Assembly (NCBI GenBank): GCA_003155175.1
Contig: PMFP01000085.1
Location: 21,403 to 62,279 of the forward strand
DNA from: Vulcanimicrobiota bacterium
Lineage (GTDB): Bacteria > Vulcanimicrobiota > Vulcanimicrobiia > Vulcanimicrobiales > Vulcanimicrobiaceae
Length of the DNA: 40,877 bases
Direction: 5' to 3'
Part shown: positions 17,546 to 25,831 of the stretch, piece after piece
How the letters are laid out: every line of letters begins with the position of its first letter
Numbering within the stretch: position 1 is the first letter of the stretch
Notes under the pieces: model-generated
Database searches by the model: none
What the model saw: the letters and a program-made list of their open reading frames with translations, nothing else
Told to the model about the DNA's origin: nothing
Program-made: the position numbers and the translations under genes

Positions 17546-18894
17546 GGGGCGCTGATTATAGCAGAGTCCGCGCTCGTCGCGCGCGGCCGGAACAGGCGGA
17601 GGAGCGGAAGGCTTGCCAGAACGGCCAGCGCCGCCGACGATACGGGCCCGAGCGTTGCCGCGACGTCGGGCAGATAGCGCAGCGGCGTGAGCAGGGCCAG
17701 GAGCATCAGCGTTTGCGAAAAGCGTCCGCGTGGGGCGAGTAGCGCCGCCGCGACGACCCACAGGCCGTACCAGGGGTACGGATTTGGAATCAAGAGCCAC
17801 GCGCCCAGCGCCAGCGCGCACCAGCCGTCGGGCTCGCCCTTCCGGAGCATGAGCGCGCCGTAAGCGGCGCACGCTGCTGCGGCGAGCGCCGCCAGCGAGA
17901 TTGCCAACTCGGGGCGGAAAGCAAAGATGCCCTGGAACGAGGCTTGCGGGTCGTAGTGGCCGCGGCCGGCGATCTGGTGCACGATGCCGTCGGCCCACGG
18001 ACGCAGCATCACGGAAGCGAAGAACAGACCCGCGAGCGCGCCCAGCCACGCCGCGATCGCGCGCTTCCGCCCGCCGCCGCTCGCCGCGATCGCGATCCCG
18101 ACCGCCGCGATCGCGCCCGGAATTTTGACGAGCGCGGCCAGGGCGGCGACGAACGCGGCGACGCCCGGACCGTAGCGGCGCAGCGCGACGAAGGATGCGA
18201 GGACGATCGCCATCATCACGGCGTCGTTGTGCCCTTCGGCGGCCGTCCAGATCAAGACGGGGTTCAAACCGATCGCGACGGCCGCGGCCACGCCGCGCGG
18301 GCGATCGCCGCCGGCCGCGAGATACGCCAACCCGGTGCATGCCAGCAGCGAGACGGAAGCCAGCAAACGGAACGCGTCGAGTTGCGCGCGCACGCCCAGC
18401 GGAGCGGCAATCTGCACCAGCACGCGCGCGATCTCCACGAACAGCGGACCGTACACGCAGACCGGCGGCGGATTTCCCCACTGCGGGAACGCGGCCTCGA
18501 AGACGGCGTTCCCGTGCGGCAGCACCTGGTGGGCGTACGGATTCGCGCCGAGGCGTGCGAGTTCGCCGTACGTTGCGTAGGCGTAGACGTCGCTCGAGAA
18601 CCAGACCGGAAACAGCCATGCGGCGCATAGCGCCGCGGCGCCGGATGCGAGCACCGCGGCGATCGATAATCCCGGTGCGCCGCGCAGCGCGGCGACGTAG
18701 GTGCCGGCAGCGATCGCCAGCGTAACGGCAGCGACGCACCACAGCACGGCGCCGAACGCTCCCCAATCGGTCGCGACGGGGAGCGGCTGCGAGAGGATGC
18801 TCGCGTGAATCGCCGCCGGCGCCCAGCGCAGCGCGATGCGCGAGGCGATCGCGCCGGCCACGAACGCGAGCGGGATTACGGCGAGGGCGCGCAA
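17542..18894 (-). CDS. Polytopic GT-C glycosyltransferase (MptB/GT87-like)
   Basis: Membrane protein of about 440-450 residues with roughly 11 hydrophobic helices. The first large loop carries WFSSDVYAYATYGELARLGANPYA and later PPVCVYGPLFV. These resemble polyprenol-phosphomannose-dependent mannosyltransferases (MptB, GT87/DUF2029), where the aspartate of the SDVY motif would be catalytic. EGHNDAVMMA is a second conserved loop, and PNPYPWYGLW lies near the C-terminus. The start is uncertain: a TTG at 18894 or a GTG at 18861, neither with a clear ribosome binding site; both overlap or abut the ligase stop. It probably uses a lipid-linked sugar on the outer face of the inner membrane to extend the glycan. 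It overlaps mfd by four bases. Confidence 0.8.
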   Translation of the reverse strand: MRALAVIPLAFVAGAIASRIALRWAPAAIHASILSQPLPVATDWGAFGAVLWCVAAVTLAIAAGTYVAALRGAPGLSIAAVLASGAAALCAAWLFPVWFSSDVYAYATYGELARLGANPYAHQVLPHGNAVFEAAFPQWGNPPPVCVYGPLFVEIARVLVQIAAPLGVRAQLDAFRLLASVSLLACTGLAYLAAGGDRPRGVAAAVAIGLNPVLIWTAAEGHNDAVMMAIVLASFVALRRYGPGVAAFVAALAALVKIPGAIAAVGIAIAASGGGRKRAIAAWLGALAGLFFASVMLRPWADGIVHQIAGRGHYDPQASFQGIFAFRPELAISLAALAAAACAAYGALMLRKGEPDGWCALALGAWLLIPNPYPWYGLWVVAAALLAPRGRFSQTLMLLALLTPLRYLPDVAATLGPVSSAALAVLASLPLLRLFRPRATSADSAIISAP

Positions 18895-20231
18895 GCGGTC
18901 GCGGTTTCTGCGCGCGGGGATAGCGTCGCGAGCGCGATTCCGACTAAGAGAAACCACGGGCCGGCGACTTTCGGATAGAAAAAGACGTAATCCACGATTT
19001 GATGCAGAGCGAGCGCCAGCGAAGCGGCCAGTGCGGCCAAGACCCACGGCGATCCGGCTCGCGCCGATTTCCAGAACGTAATGCAAACGGAAGCGACGAA
19101 GCCGATCGTTGCCGCCGCAAGCAGCGGGCCGCCTTCGACGAGAGCCTGCAAGTACCAATTGTTGGCGTGCGTGCGCACGCCTGGGAGCCCGGCGTCGCCC
19201 AGCTCGAGTTCGAAGTTGCCGGCACCCACGCCGAAGAGCGGGTGCCGTCGCCAGAGCGTCCAGGCGGCGCGCCAGAGCTCGTCTCGCGTTCCCACGCCGC
19301 CCGCGTAGTCGGTCCCGTCGAGCGTGAAGCGGAAGATTGCCAGCGAGTGCGCCATTCCGACGGCGGCCGCGGCTCCCGCAACGCCTCCCGCGATCATCGG
19401 CCCGATCGCGGCCAGCGCCGCGCGGCCGCGGAAAGCAAGCAACACGGCCGCGACGATCGCGAGCGCGGCGATTCCCGCGCGCGAGATCGTCAGCACCGTC
19501 GCGAACGTGCAGACCGCCAGGGCGAGCGCATTCCAACGGGACGGACGCGCGACGATCCACGAGCCGAGGATTGCGACGGCGCTTTCAAAATAGGCGGCCA
19601 GTTGGTTGGGACCCTCGAGCGCTCCCGCGATGCGCGGGACGACCGTTGCCCCCACGTGAAGTCCGGACGGCGAGCCCACGAAGATCTGTACGATAGCGCC
19701 GGCGGCGACGGCGCTCGCGGACAGCCCGGCCGCGCCGAGCAGCACGACGTCGTCCGGATCGAGGCGGAACGCGACGAACGCCGCCGCGAGCAGCACGGCG
19801 TACTCCGCGTACTTCAGCGTTTCGGTGAGGGTCGCGATGCGATGCTGCGCGGGCAGCGCGGATACGGCCGTCAACGCGACGAGTGCCACCGCAGCCGCCA
19901 AGACGACGCGCCAAGGTCCGGTTCGCGGGAAAAAGCTGCTGCCGCGGAACGCCGTCAGCCCGACGATGACCCCCAGAAGCGCGACTTTCGGCAAGGTGAT
20001 CGCCGTCGAGAAAATCTCGCGACTGAGTGCGAACGGCTGGACGGCAAAGAGGAGCGCGAGGCCGATCGCCGGACGGCGCGCAGTCAACAGCGCGCACGCC
20101 GCGAAGAACGCGGTGAAGATCATCGCCGCAAGCGGATCGATCGGGATCGGCACGGGAAAGGCGTCTACGACCGGAAATCGCACTCCGTCGGGCTTCGCTT
20201 CCGGCAACTCGAAATCCAGGCGAGGATGCAA
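18876..20231 (-). CDS. O-antigen ligase/polymerase-type membrane protein (Wzy/WaaL family)
   Basis: Integral membrane protein of 451 residues with about 11-12 helices. The large periplasmic loop after about residue 320 contains HPLFGVGAGNFELELG and THANNWYLQALVEGG. These are the characteristic motifs of the Wzy_C/O-antigen ligase family, in which an arginine and the conserved histidine take part in glycan transfer. GPNQLAAYFESAVAILGSWIV earlier is also typical. It could join O-antigen to lipid A-core (WaaL), polymerise repeat units (Wzy) or glycosylate proteins; sequence alone cannot choose. The neighbouring GT2 and GT-C enzymes support a role in surface polysaccharide assembly. Confidence 0.88.
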   Translation of the reverse strand: MHPRLDFELPEAKPDGVRFPVVDAFPVPIPIDPLAAMIFTAFFAACALLTARRPAIGLALLFAVQPFALSREIFSTAITLPKVALLGVIVGLTAFRGSSFFPRTGPWRVVLAAAVALVALTAVSALPAQHRIATLTETLKYAEYAVLLAAAFVAFRLDPDDVVLLGAAGLSASAVAAGAIVQIFVGSPSGLHVGATVVPRIAGALEGPNQLAAYFESAVAILGSWIVARPSRWNALALAVCTFATVLTISRAGIAALAIVAAVLLAFRGRAALAAIGPMIAGGVAGAAAAVGMAHSLAIFRFTLDGTDYAGGVGTRDELWRAAWTLWRRHPLFGVGAGNFELELGDAGLPGVRTHANNWYLQALVEGGPLLAAATIGFVASVCITFWKSARAGSPWVLAALAASLALALHQIVDYVFFYPKVAGPWFLLVGIALATLSPRAETATACAPSP

Positions 20232-20314
20232 AAGATCGAGATGCGCCGCACGATGCGACGTCGTCGTCCGATGCGCCGGCCGCGCGCGGAGGACGCCCGG
20301 CTAAGCGGCTCTTG

Positions 20315-21328
20315 TCATCTCGAAGACGCTCCGGTCGAGAAGCGTCCGCCGGTTCTTGCGACGGTCTGAACGCCGGGCGAACGTTCGATCTCGCTCACGA
20401 GATAGAGCGGGCGCCCTTTGACTTCGTCGTAAATGCGACCGATGTACTCGCCTAAGATCCCTAGGCCGATGAGCTGAACTCCGCCGAGGAAGAGCACGGC
20501 GACGATCGTCGAGGCCCAGCCGCGCGTGTAGCCCGGCGGGTTGAGACTAAAAAGCTTGTAGCCGATTACGATCGCCGCGTAGACGAACGCGACCAAACTC
20601 GACGCGAAGCCGAGGTAGGAGACGAAGCGCAACGGCACGTCGGAAAACGACGTGATTCCGTCGATCGCAAACCGCATCATCTTGGTTAAAGGGTACTTCG
20701 TCTGTCCGCTCAGGCGCTCGTCGCGATCGTACTGGACGCCGGTCTGGTTGTAGCCGACCCAAGAAACCATGCCCCGCAAGAACCGATGGTGCTCGCGCGA
20801 ACGCTTGAGCGCTTCGACGACGCGGCGGCTCATCAGGCGGAAGTCGCCGGTGTCCACCGGTATCGCAACTCGGGTCAAACGTTTGATCGCGCGATAGAAG
20901 AAACGCGCGGTAAGGACTTTGAACGCGCTCTCGCCCTTTCGCGAACGGCGGACGGCGTACACCACGTCGTAGCCTTCGCGCCACTTGGCAACGAACTGCA
21001 CGATGAGCTCGGGAGGGTCTTGAAGGTCGCCGTCCATCAGGACGATCGCGTCGCCCTGCGCGATGTCCATGCCGGCCGTCGCGGCGAGTTGGTGTCCGAA
21101 GTTACGCGAGAGATTCACGAGGACGACGTTCGGCACCCGGTGCATCAACTCGCGGATCGCCGCCAAGGTCCCGTCGGTGCTGCCGTCGTTGACGAGGACG
21201 ATCTCGTGCGTCATCGGTGCGAGCGAGCGGGCGACGGCTTCGATACGCTCGACGAGCGGCGCGACGCTGCCCTCCTCGTTGTAGAGGGGAACGACGATGC
21301 TCAGAACCGGCGCGGCTGTTTCGCTCAC
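20315..21328 (-). CDS. Polyprenyl-phosphate glycosyltransferase, GT2 (GtrB/DPM1-like)
   Basis: Transfers a sugar from a nucleotide donor to undecaprenyl phosphate on the inner face of the inner membrane. The catalytic domain starts LSIVVPLYNEEGSVAPLVER, then EIVLVNDGSTDGT, SRNFGHQLA and MDGDLQDPPELI, the DXD-like metal-binding motif. SGQTKYPLTKMMRFA precedes two C-terminal helices (about 235-257 and 270-292) typical of GtrB. The frame is open much further upstream with low-complexity Arg/Gly sequence. The GTG at 21328 is chosen because it leaves ten residues before the first strand and gives the family length (337). The product fits as donor for the GT-C enzyme at 17542-18894, a GtrB/GT-C pairing; that link is inference. 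Confidence 0.93.
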   Translation of the reverse strand: MSETAAPVLSIVVPLYNEEGSVAPLVERIEAVARSLAPMTHEIVLVNDGSTDGTLAAIRELMHRVPNVVLVNLSRNFGHQLAATAGMDIAQGDAIVLMDGDLQDPPELIVQFVAKWREGYDVVYAVRRSRKGESAFKVLTARFFYRAIKRLTRVAIPVDTGDFRLMSRRVVEALKRSREHHRFLRGMVSWVGYNQTGVQYDRDERLSGQTKYPLTKMMRFAIDGITSFSDVPLRFVSYLGFASSLVAFVYAAIVIGYKLFSLNPPGYTRGWASTIVAVLFLGGVQLIGLGILGEYIGRIYDEVKGRPLYLVSEIERSPGVQTVARTGGRFSTGASSR

Positions 21329-21412
21329 CGCACGCGGTTTCGACGCCGTGGGGTGTCGCGCTTCTTGCCGAGGGCAGAGAATTGCGCCGTCCGCAGCGAA
21401 ATCTCCACGCCG

Positions 21413-22021
21413 ATGACGTTCCGATCCCCATCCATCGTCCCCGCCCTTTTCACCGTCGCGTTGCTCGTCTCGAGCAGCGCCTGCTCGGCACCCTCGTCGT
21501 CCAGCACCGCCGCAAGCGCGTCGCCGTCGCCGTTCGGTTCGGCGGCGCAGGCGCCGGTCGCGTCCGCATCGCCCGCGGCAACGGCGTCCTCCGCATCGCC
21601 CGCGGCCACGGCGTCCTCCGCATCGCCCGCTGCCACGGCGTCCTCCGCATCGCAAATGGGCGCTCCGTCATCGGGAACGCCGAAGCCGCCACCCGCGAAG
21701 ACCGCGCTTCCGACGTCGCCGCGCGTCGCTGCCGATGCGCCGCCCGCGATTATCTCGATGGACATCGCGCCCGGGACGGCGCTGAGCGGAGGCGAGTTGG
21801 CATCCGGTACGGTGCTGACGAGTTCGAACGTGGCGGCCGTGCAAGTTCGCGTCGCGAACTTCGGCCTTTCGATGCAGAAGACCGGCGTCGGCCGGTTCGA
21901 GACGTCGTATCGAGTTCCGTCGCTCCCCTTCATGTTCCGCGGATCCTACACGCTTCACGTCATCGCGATCAACTCGCGCGGCGATGCAACCGAGCGCGAC
22001 ATCGGCATCACGATTCGATAA
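21413..22021 (+). CDS. Putative lipoprotein with Ala/Ser/Pro repeat linker and C-terminal Ig-like segment
   Basis: No known family was recognised. The 202-residue product begins with a hydrophobic signal (PALFTVALLVSSSAC) that would place a lipidated cysteine at C24; the -3 position is Ser rather than Leu, so lipidation is likely but not certain. A linker of about 75 residues rich in Ala, Ser and Pro follows, including tandem copies of ASPAATASS encoded by 27-base repeats. From about residue 110 the sequence changes to a compact beta-rich region (VAAVQVRVANFGLSMQK, GSYTLHVIAINSRGDA). That resembles a single Ig/fibronectin-like domain, perhaps a bacterial Ig-like fold. It faces the CBM-like gene with a 12-base convergent gap. 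It probably acts at the envelope surface. Confidence 0.7.
   Translation: MTFRSPSIVPALFTVALLVSSSACSAPSSSSTAASASPSPFGSAAQAPVASASPAATASSASPAATASSASPAATASSASQMGAPSSGTPKPPPAKTALPTSPRVAADAPPAIISMDIAPGTALSGGELASGTVLTSSNVAAVQVRVANFGLSMQKTGVGRFETSYRVPSLPFMFRGSYTLHVIAINSRGDATERDIGITIR
21567..21653 (+). repeat. 27-base tandem repeat, three full copies plus a partial one
   Basis: Unit boundaries fall at 21567, 21594 and 21621, with a six-base remnant from 21648. Copies differ by one or two bases only. The unit length is a multiple of three, so copy-number change would keep the lipoprotein in frame and simply alter linker length. Confidence 0.9.
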
Positions 22022-22033
22022 AAATCTATCCCG

Positions 22034-22852
22034 CTACGGATGCGGCGTCGGGAAGCCGGGCGGAAGGTTCGGGAACGGAGCCGGATTGTAGGGCGTCGGC
22101 AGCGTGAAGGGTTGCGAGATGTTTCCGCCCGAGGCTTGATCCGTCCACAAGTAGACCGTGTCGCTGACCGAACGCGCATCCGCATCGGTGATGCTGATCT
22201 CGCGCGGGGGCCGGCTGAGTCCGTTCTCGCCGCGCTCGAGCGTCTGCGAGGATCCACGCGTATAGAGGTAGAGAAAGTCCGTCCCCGAGTTCAGGCGGCG
22301 CGTCACGCGAAAGTGCAAGGCGTCTATGCGATCCATCGCGATGGCCTGCGGGTTCCATCCGCTGGCGTCCGTCATGATGTAAACGTTCGCATTGGGCGGC
22401 GTTCCCGGCGGAACCTCGACGGTGAACTGCACGAGAACCGGCCGGCCGGTCACGCGGATCGGGATATGGTGCGTCGTCTCCGCCTGCTGGCCGAGTTCGG
22501 GATTGGGAATCGGACTCGAGAGCGCGACGGCGTACTTTCGCGCCAGCGCGTAGTCGTCTTCCGCGGGCAGGATCTTGCGCGAGAGGTCGAGTTCGGTGAC
22601 GTCGCCCTGCGCGTCGAACACGGCGCGCGCCCAGAGCCGGGGCCGCGGCTGTAACGTCGTCGGGCCGCCGCTCGCATCGTGAATCGCCACGTTGGGCGAT
22701 ACGCGGAATCCGTCGCCGGTCGTGAAGAAGACGAAGCCGTCCTGATACGAGAGCAACTGCCCCGTGATGCGAACCTCGCCGGCGGCGCCGACCAGCGCCA
22801 GCGCGAGGGCGATGCCGAGCGCGGCGGCTGCGCGCGAAATCTTCCCCCTCAT
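22034..22852 (-). CDS. Secreted protein with a starch-binding-like (CBM20-type) beta domain
   Basis: Exported protein of 272 residues; residues 1-25 form a signal peptide (SRAAAALGIALALALVGAAG). The N-terminal part (25-120) is a small beta-rich region of unknown family. Residues about 130-240 resemble a carbohydrate-binding E-set domain: LVQFTVEVPPGTPPNANVYI, TDASGWNPQAIAM, then a segment with FRVTRRLNSGTDFLYLYTRG and a late TVYLW. In CBM20/CBM48 domains the corresponding pattern is a strand, a GDxxxLGxW-like turn and a charged strand. A Pro-rich tail ends it. The start overlaps the barrel gene stop by four bases, so both are made from one transcript. A role in binding the glycan at the outer membrane is inferred. 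Confidence 0.72.
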   Translation of the reverse strand: MRGKISRAAAALGIALALALVGAAGEVRITGQLLSYQDGFVFFTTGDGFRVSPNVAIHDASGGPTTLQPRPRLWARAVFDAQGDVTELDLSRKILPAEDDYALARKYAVALSSPIPNPELGQQAETTHHIPIRVTGRPVLVQFTVEVPPGTPPNANVYIMTDASGWNPQAIAMDRIDALHFRVTRRLNSGTDFLYLYTRGSSQTLERGENGLSRPPREISITDADARSVSDTVYLWTDQASGGNISQPFTLPTPYNPAPFPNLPPGFPTPHP

Positions 22853-24612
22853 TGCGTCACTTGGAGAATGAAGTTCGGACTCCAGCGCAAGTTTCCGAAA
22901 TTAAAGTAGTAGGTTCGCTGCAAGTCCACGACGATGTGGGGGGCGACGCGCGCCCGCACTTCTCCGGTGATGTTGTACGGCGGCATACCGAGGAACGGCG
23001 TGTAGGTGTACTGGCCCAGCACGTTGAGCGGTGGAAGCGGGAAGAGGCCCGGAACGGCGATCGGGAAGTCGCGGCGCTGCTGAGCCGTGACGATGAACAA
23101 GAGGTCGGGGTCCGGAATGTAGTTGAGTCCGAGCGTGTACGCGCGGTAGGTCGCGGTACCGCGGAACGAGCTGAAGCTGGAGAACGGCGAATTGGGCGTG
23201 GAGGGAACGTAGGGCGAGTACCCGCCGTGAATATAGAGGTCGGCGACGTTGGTGTTCGTGTAAGCGAAGTACGAGCTGAACTTGCGCGAGAACGTTCGGC
23301 TCAGGCTTCCGCCGACGGCGGTTACGTCCTGATAGTGAGGGACCGTAAACCACTCGCGCTGTTTGTCCAGCGACGCGTTGAAGTAGTACGTCTTGTTCGG
23401 GTCGTAGTGGTCGCCCAACTTGATTCCGGGCGTCGACACGTTGAAGCCGACCAAGTGGTTCCAAATCGTGCTGTAGACCGTTCCTCCGTATTCCTGCAGC
23501 CCGCCGGGGACCTGGCTTCCGACCGAGTCGTGGTTGAATCCATATCCGAGCCTAACCTGAAACGTCAGCGGCAGGTGTTTGATTTTGTGAGGAGAGGACA
23601 CCCAGCTCAGTTCCAGCGACGTCGGATGGTTGAGCGACCCGGTGCCTTGCCCGGGCCCCAGCATGTTGTAGTCGGTGAAATTTCCCGTCGCGACGAGGTA
23701 CGATTGAGGCAGCGCTTGAGTCGCCGTGACGAACGTCGACTGTGCGGAGGCCGTCGGCAGCGTCAGGCCGCTCTGGTAGGTGTAGAGCTGCGAGAACGTT
23801 TGGATTTGAAAGCGGGAGTTCGGCTGTTCGGACGCCACCAGGTTCCACCACTTGGCTTTGGTCGTGAACGGATTGACCGAAAAAACCGCATAGCCTTGAT
23901 TCCACGCGACGTGCTGCTCGAACGAGAGATAGGCTTTGTTGATCGTGTCGTACCGTGCGTGCAGGGCCGAGATCGCGTTGTCGCTGCCGGCAAAGTTCCA
24001 CGTGACGTCGACCGTGGCGCCCGTGAGAGAGTTGATTCCCAGATTCGGATTGGACGAAAAATTTAAGTAAAACGTCGGCAACGGGAGTTTGAAACCGAAC
24101 GTGTCGACGATGGGCCCGGAAAACTTCACGAACGATTTAGTGCTGATCGTGGCGTTGTGGGCGACGATGTTGGGGCGCACGCCGCCCGTATCCGGAAAGA
24201 AAAAGACGTCCCCCGGCATCTCGCGTCCTTTGAGCGGATGCGCGAAGTCGGTTCCCAAATACGTCCATCGGTCCGGAGCGGTCGTGACCGGCACGACGTA
24301 CTCGCGGTCGAAGTCGACGTAGTCGGAGAAGGCGGCGGCGGAGAGGGCGCCGGTCGGTCCCGTCACGTGCACGTGGCCCGCAATGAGAAAGCGATTGAGT
24401 TTGAGGTCCATCGAAAAGGCGTCGCCGTCGATGGTCAGCCCGTCGCTGGTCGTCACGTGCACGCCGCCGTCGGCTTCGAGAAGAAAGCGATCGAAATAGA
24501 ACTCGACGCGGTCCGCGTGCAGGCGTATAAGCGTGCGAGCGTTTGCCGGCGCGGCGAGTAACGTGATGAGCAGAGTGATCGCAATCGTGAGTGCGGCTCT
24601 CGAAGCGCGCAT
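22849..24612 (-). CDS. LptD/OstA-like outer-membrane beta-barrel protein
   Basis: Outer-membrane protein of 587 residues with a signal peptide (1-25, cleavage after ANA). Residues about 27-95 form an OstA/LptA-like jellyroll strand series (ADRVEFYFDRFLLEADGGVH, then LTIDGDAFSMDLKLNRFLIA). The rest is a long run of alternating aromatic/hydrophilic strands, rich in Tyr, Phe, Asn and Thr with few cysteines, as in LPS-assembly protein LptD. It ends on a strand (WSPNFILQVTQ) rather than a classical terminal Phe. It is shorter than E. coli LptD (about 784) and lacks obvious disulfide cysteines. It is likely an LptD relative that delivers LPS or another glycolipid to the surface; a non-LPS barrel is possible. 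Confidence 0.78.
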   Translation of the reverse strand: MRASRAALTIAITLLITLLAAPANARTLIRLHADRVEFYFDRFLLEADGGVHVTTSDGLTIDGDAFSMDLKLNRFLIAGHVHVTGPTGALSAAAFSDYVDFDREYVVPVTTAPDRWTYLGTDFAHPLKGREMPGDVFFFPDTGGVRPNIVAHNATISTKSFVKFSGPIVDTFGFKLPLPTFYLNFSSNPNLGINSLTGATVDVTWNFAGSDNAISALHARYDTINKAYLSFEQHVAWNQGYAVFSVNPFTTKAKWWNLVASEQPNSRFQIQTFSQLYTYQSGLTLPTASAQSTFVTATQALPQSYLVATGNFTDYNMLGPGQGTGSLNHPTSLELSWVSSPHKIKHLPLTFQVRLGYGFNHDSVGSQVPGGLQEYGGTVYSTIWNHLVGFNVSTPGIKLGDHYDPNKTYYFNASLDKQREWFTVPHYQDVTAVGGSLSRTFSRKFSSYFAYTNTNVADLYIHGGYSPYVPSTPNSPFSSFSSFRGTATYRAYTLGLNYIPDPDLLFIVTAQQRRDFPIAVPGLFPLPPLNVLGQYTYTPFLGMPPYNITGEVRARVAPHIVVDLQRTYYFNFGNLRWSPNFILQVTQ

Positions 24613-24709
24613 AACGTGAAACGTTTAACGCCGGGTGAACCGCCTTTTCCTGCGTTGCCGTGCTGAAGGCGCGACTACGCGAGAGTGAGAAAAGCTCGGC
24701 GGTATCGAC

Positions 24710-25831
24710 ATGGCACGCTCTGTAACGATCGTACTGGACTCCGGAGGCGTTGGGGCGTTGCCCGATTTCGCGGCGTACGGCGATGCGCCCGGCGCGAATA
24801 CGATCGGGAACGTCGCGCGCTCCGTCGGCGGTCTCGCTCTGCCGAATTTTGCCCGTCTCGGACTGGGCGTTTTGTCCGACATCGAGGGCGTTGAGCCGAC
24901 CGCCCGGCCGCTTGCGCGTGTCGCGCGCTTGCGAGAGCGCAGCCGCGGAAAAGACACCATCACGGGGCACTGGGAGATGATGGACGTGATCACCGAGGTT
25001 CCGTTCCCGACCTTTCCGGACGGGTTCCCGCGGGAGGTTGTAGAGGCATTTACCGCGATCGCGGGACGTCCGCCGCTGGGAAATCGCCCGGCCTCGGGGA
25101 CCGAGATCATTGCCGAACTGGGGCCCGAGCACGTGGCAACCGGGCGACCCATCCTCTATACGTCGGCCGATTCGGTTTTCCAAGTTGCCGCCCACGAGGA
25201 GGTAGTTCCTCTGGAGACCTTGTACGAATGGTGCGAGAGGTCCCGAGAGATGCTGGTCTCGCCGAACAACGTCAACCGAGTTATCGCGCGGCCCTTCGCA
25301 GGGCGGCCGGGGAGCTTCGTAAGGACGCCGAACCGTCGCGATTACGCAATACCTCCTCCGCCGTGCATACTTGACGAGTTGGCCGCCGCGAACGTACCGG
25401 TCCACGCGATCGGCAAGATTTGCGACATCTACTGCGGGCATGGGATCGCCTCGTCGGTTCGCGCGGCCGACAACGACGAGGCGATGGAGAGGACGTTCGA
25501 TTTGCTGCAGCGGCTGGATGGCGGGTTCATCTTTACCAATTTGAACGACTTCGATTCGAAGTACGGTCATCGCCGAAACGTTCGCGGATACGCCGGTGCT
25601 CTCGAACGGCTCGACGCCTTGTTGCCTCGTCTTGAAGCCGCGCTTCGACCGGGCGACCAGCTGACGTTCACTGCGGACCACGGCTGCGATCCCACCGCTC
25701 CCGGCACCGATCACACGCGCGAGTACGTCCCCTTCCTCCATCTCCGCCCCGGTCAAAGCGGAGAGGATCTCGGAGTTCTTCAGGGGCTCGATATCGTGGG
25801 GCGTGTCGTTAAGGAGGCGTTCGCAGCCTGA
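24710..25831 (+). CDS. deoB: Phosphopentomutase
   Basis: Interconverts ribose (or deoxyribose) 1-phosphate and 5-phosphate. It is an alkaline-phosphatase-superfamily metalloenzyme of 373 residues, slightly short against about 390. VTIVLDSGGVGALPDF supplies the first metal-binding Asp, and GKDTITGHWEMM holds the threonine that is phosphorylated. Later blocks match family motifs: SGTEIIAELG, YTSADSVFQVAAHEE, RPFAG, GKICDIYCGHGI, NLNDFDSKYGHRR and TADHGCDPT. It opens a plus-strand operon with the sugar transferase, whose ATG shares a base with the deoB TGA. A nucleoside-salvage enzyme leading a polysaccharide operon is unusual; it may feed a ribose- or pentose-containing glycan, which is speculative. 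Confidence 0.93.
   Translation: MARSVTIVLDSGGVGALPDFAAYGDAPGANTIGNVARSVGGLALPNFARLGLGVLSDIEGVEPTARPLARVARLRERSRGKDTITGHWEMMDVITEVPFPTFPDGFPREVVEAFTAIAGRPPLGNRPASGTEIIAELGPEHVATGRPILYTSADSVFQVAAHEEVVPLETLYEWCERSREMLVSPNNVNRVIARPFAGRPGSFVRTPNRRDYAIPPPPCILDELAAANVPVHAIGKICDIYCGHGIASSVRAADNDEAMERTFDLLQRLDGGFIFTNLNDFDSKYGHRRNVRGYAGALERLDALLPRLEAALRPGDQLTFTADHGCDPTAPGTDHTREYVPFLHLRPGQSGEDLGVLQGLDIVGRVVKEAFAA

Noticed and set aside
17546..18766. A 407-codon upstream extension of the mfd frame
   Set aside because: It overlaps the GT-C gene in another phase, is Arg-rich low-complexity sequence, and the real protein starts at a family-typical ATG at 17545.
18999..20369. 456-codon plus-strand frame opposite the O-antigen ligase gene
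   Set aside because: Highly charged low-complexity product; the minus-strand frame encodes a recognisable membrane protein.
21567..21653. CRISPR-like repeats
   Set aside because: Units are directly adjacent with no spacers and lie inside a lipoprotein coding frame.
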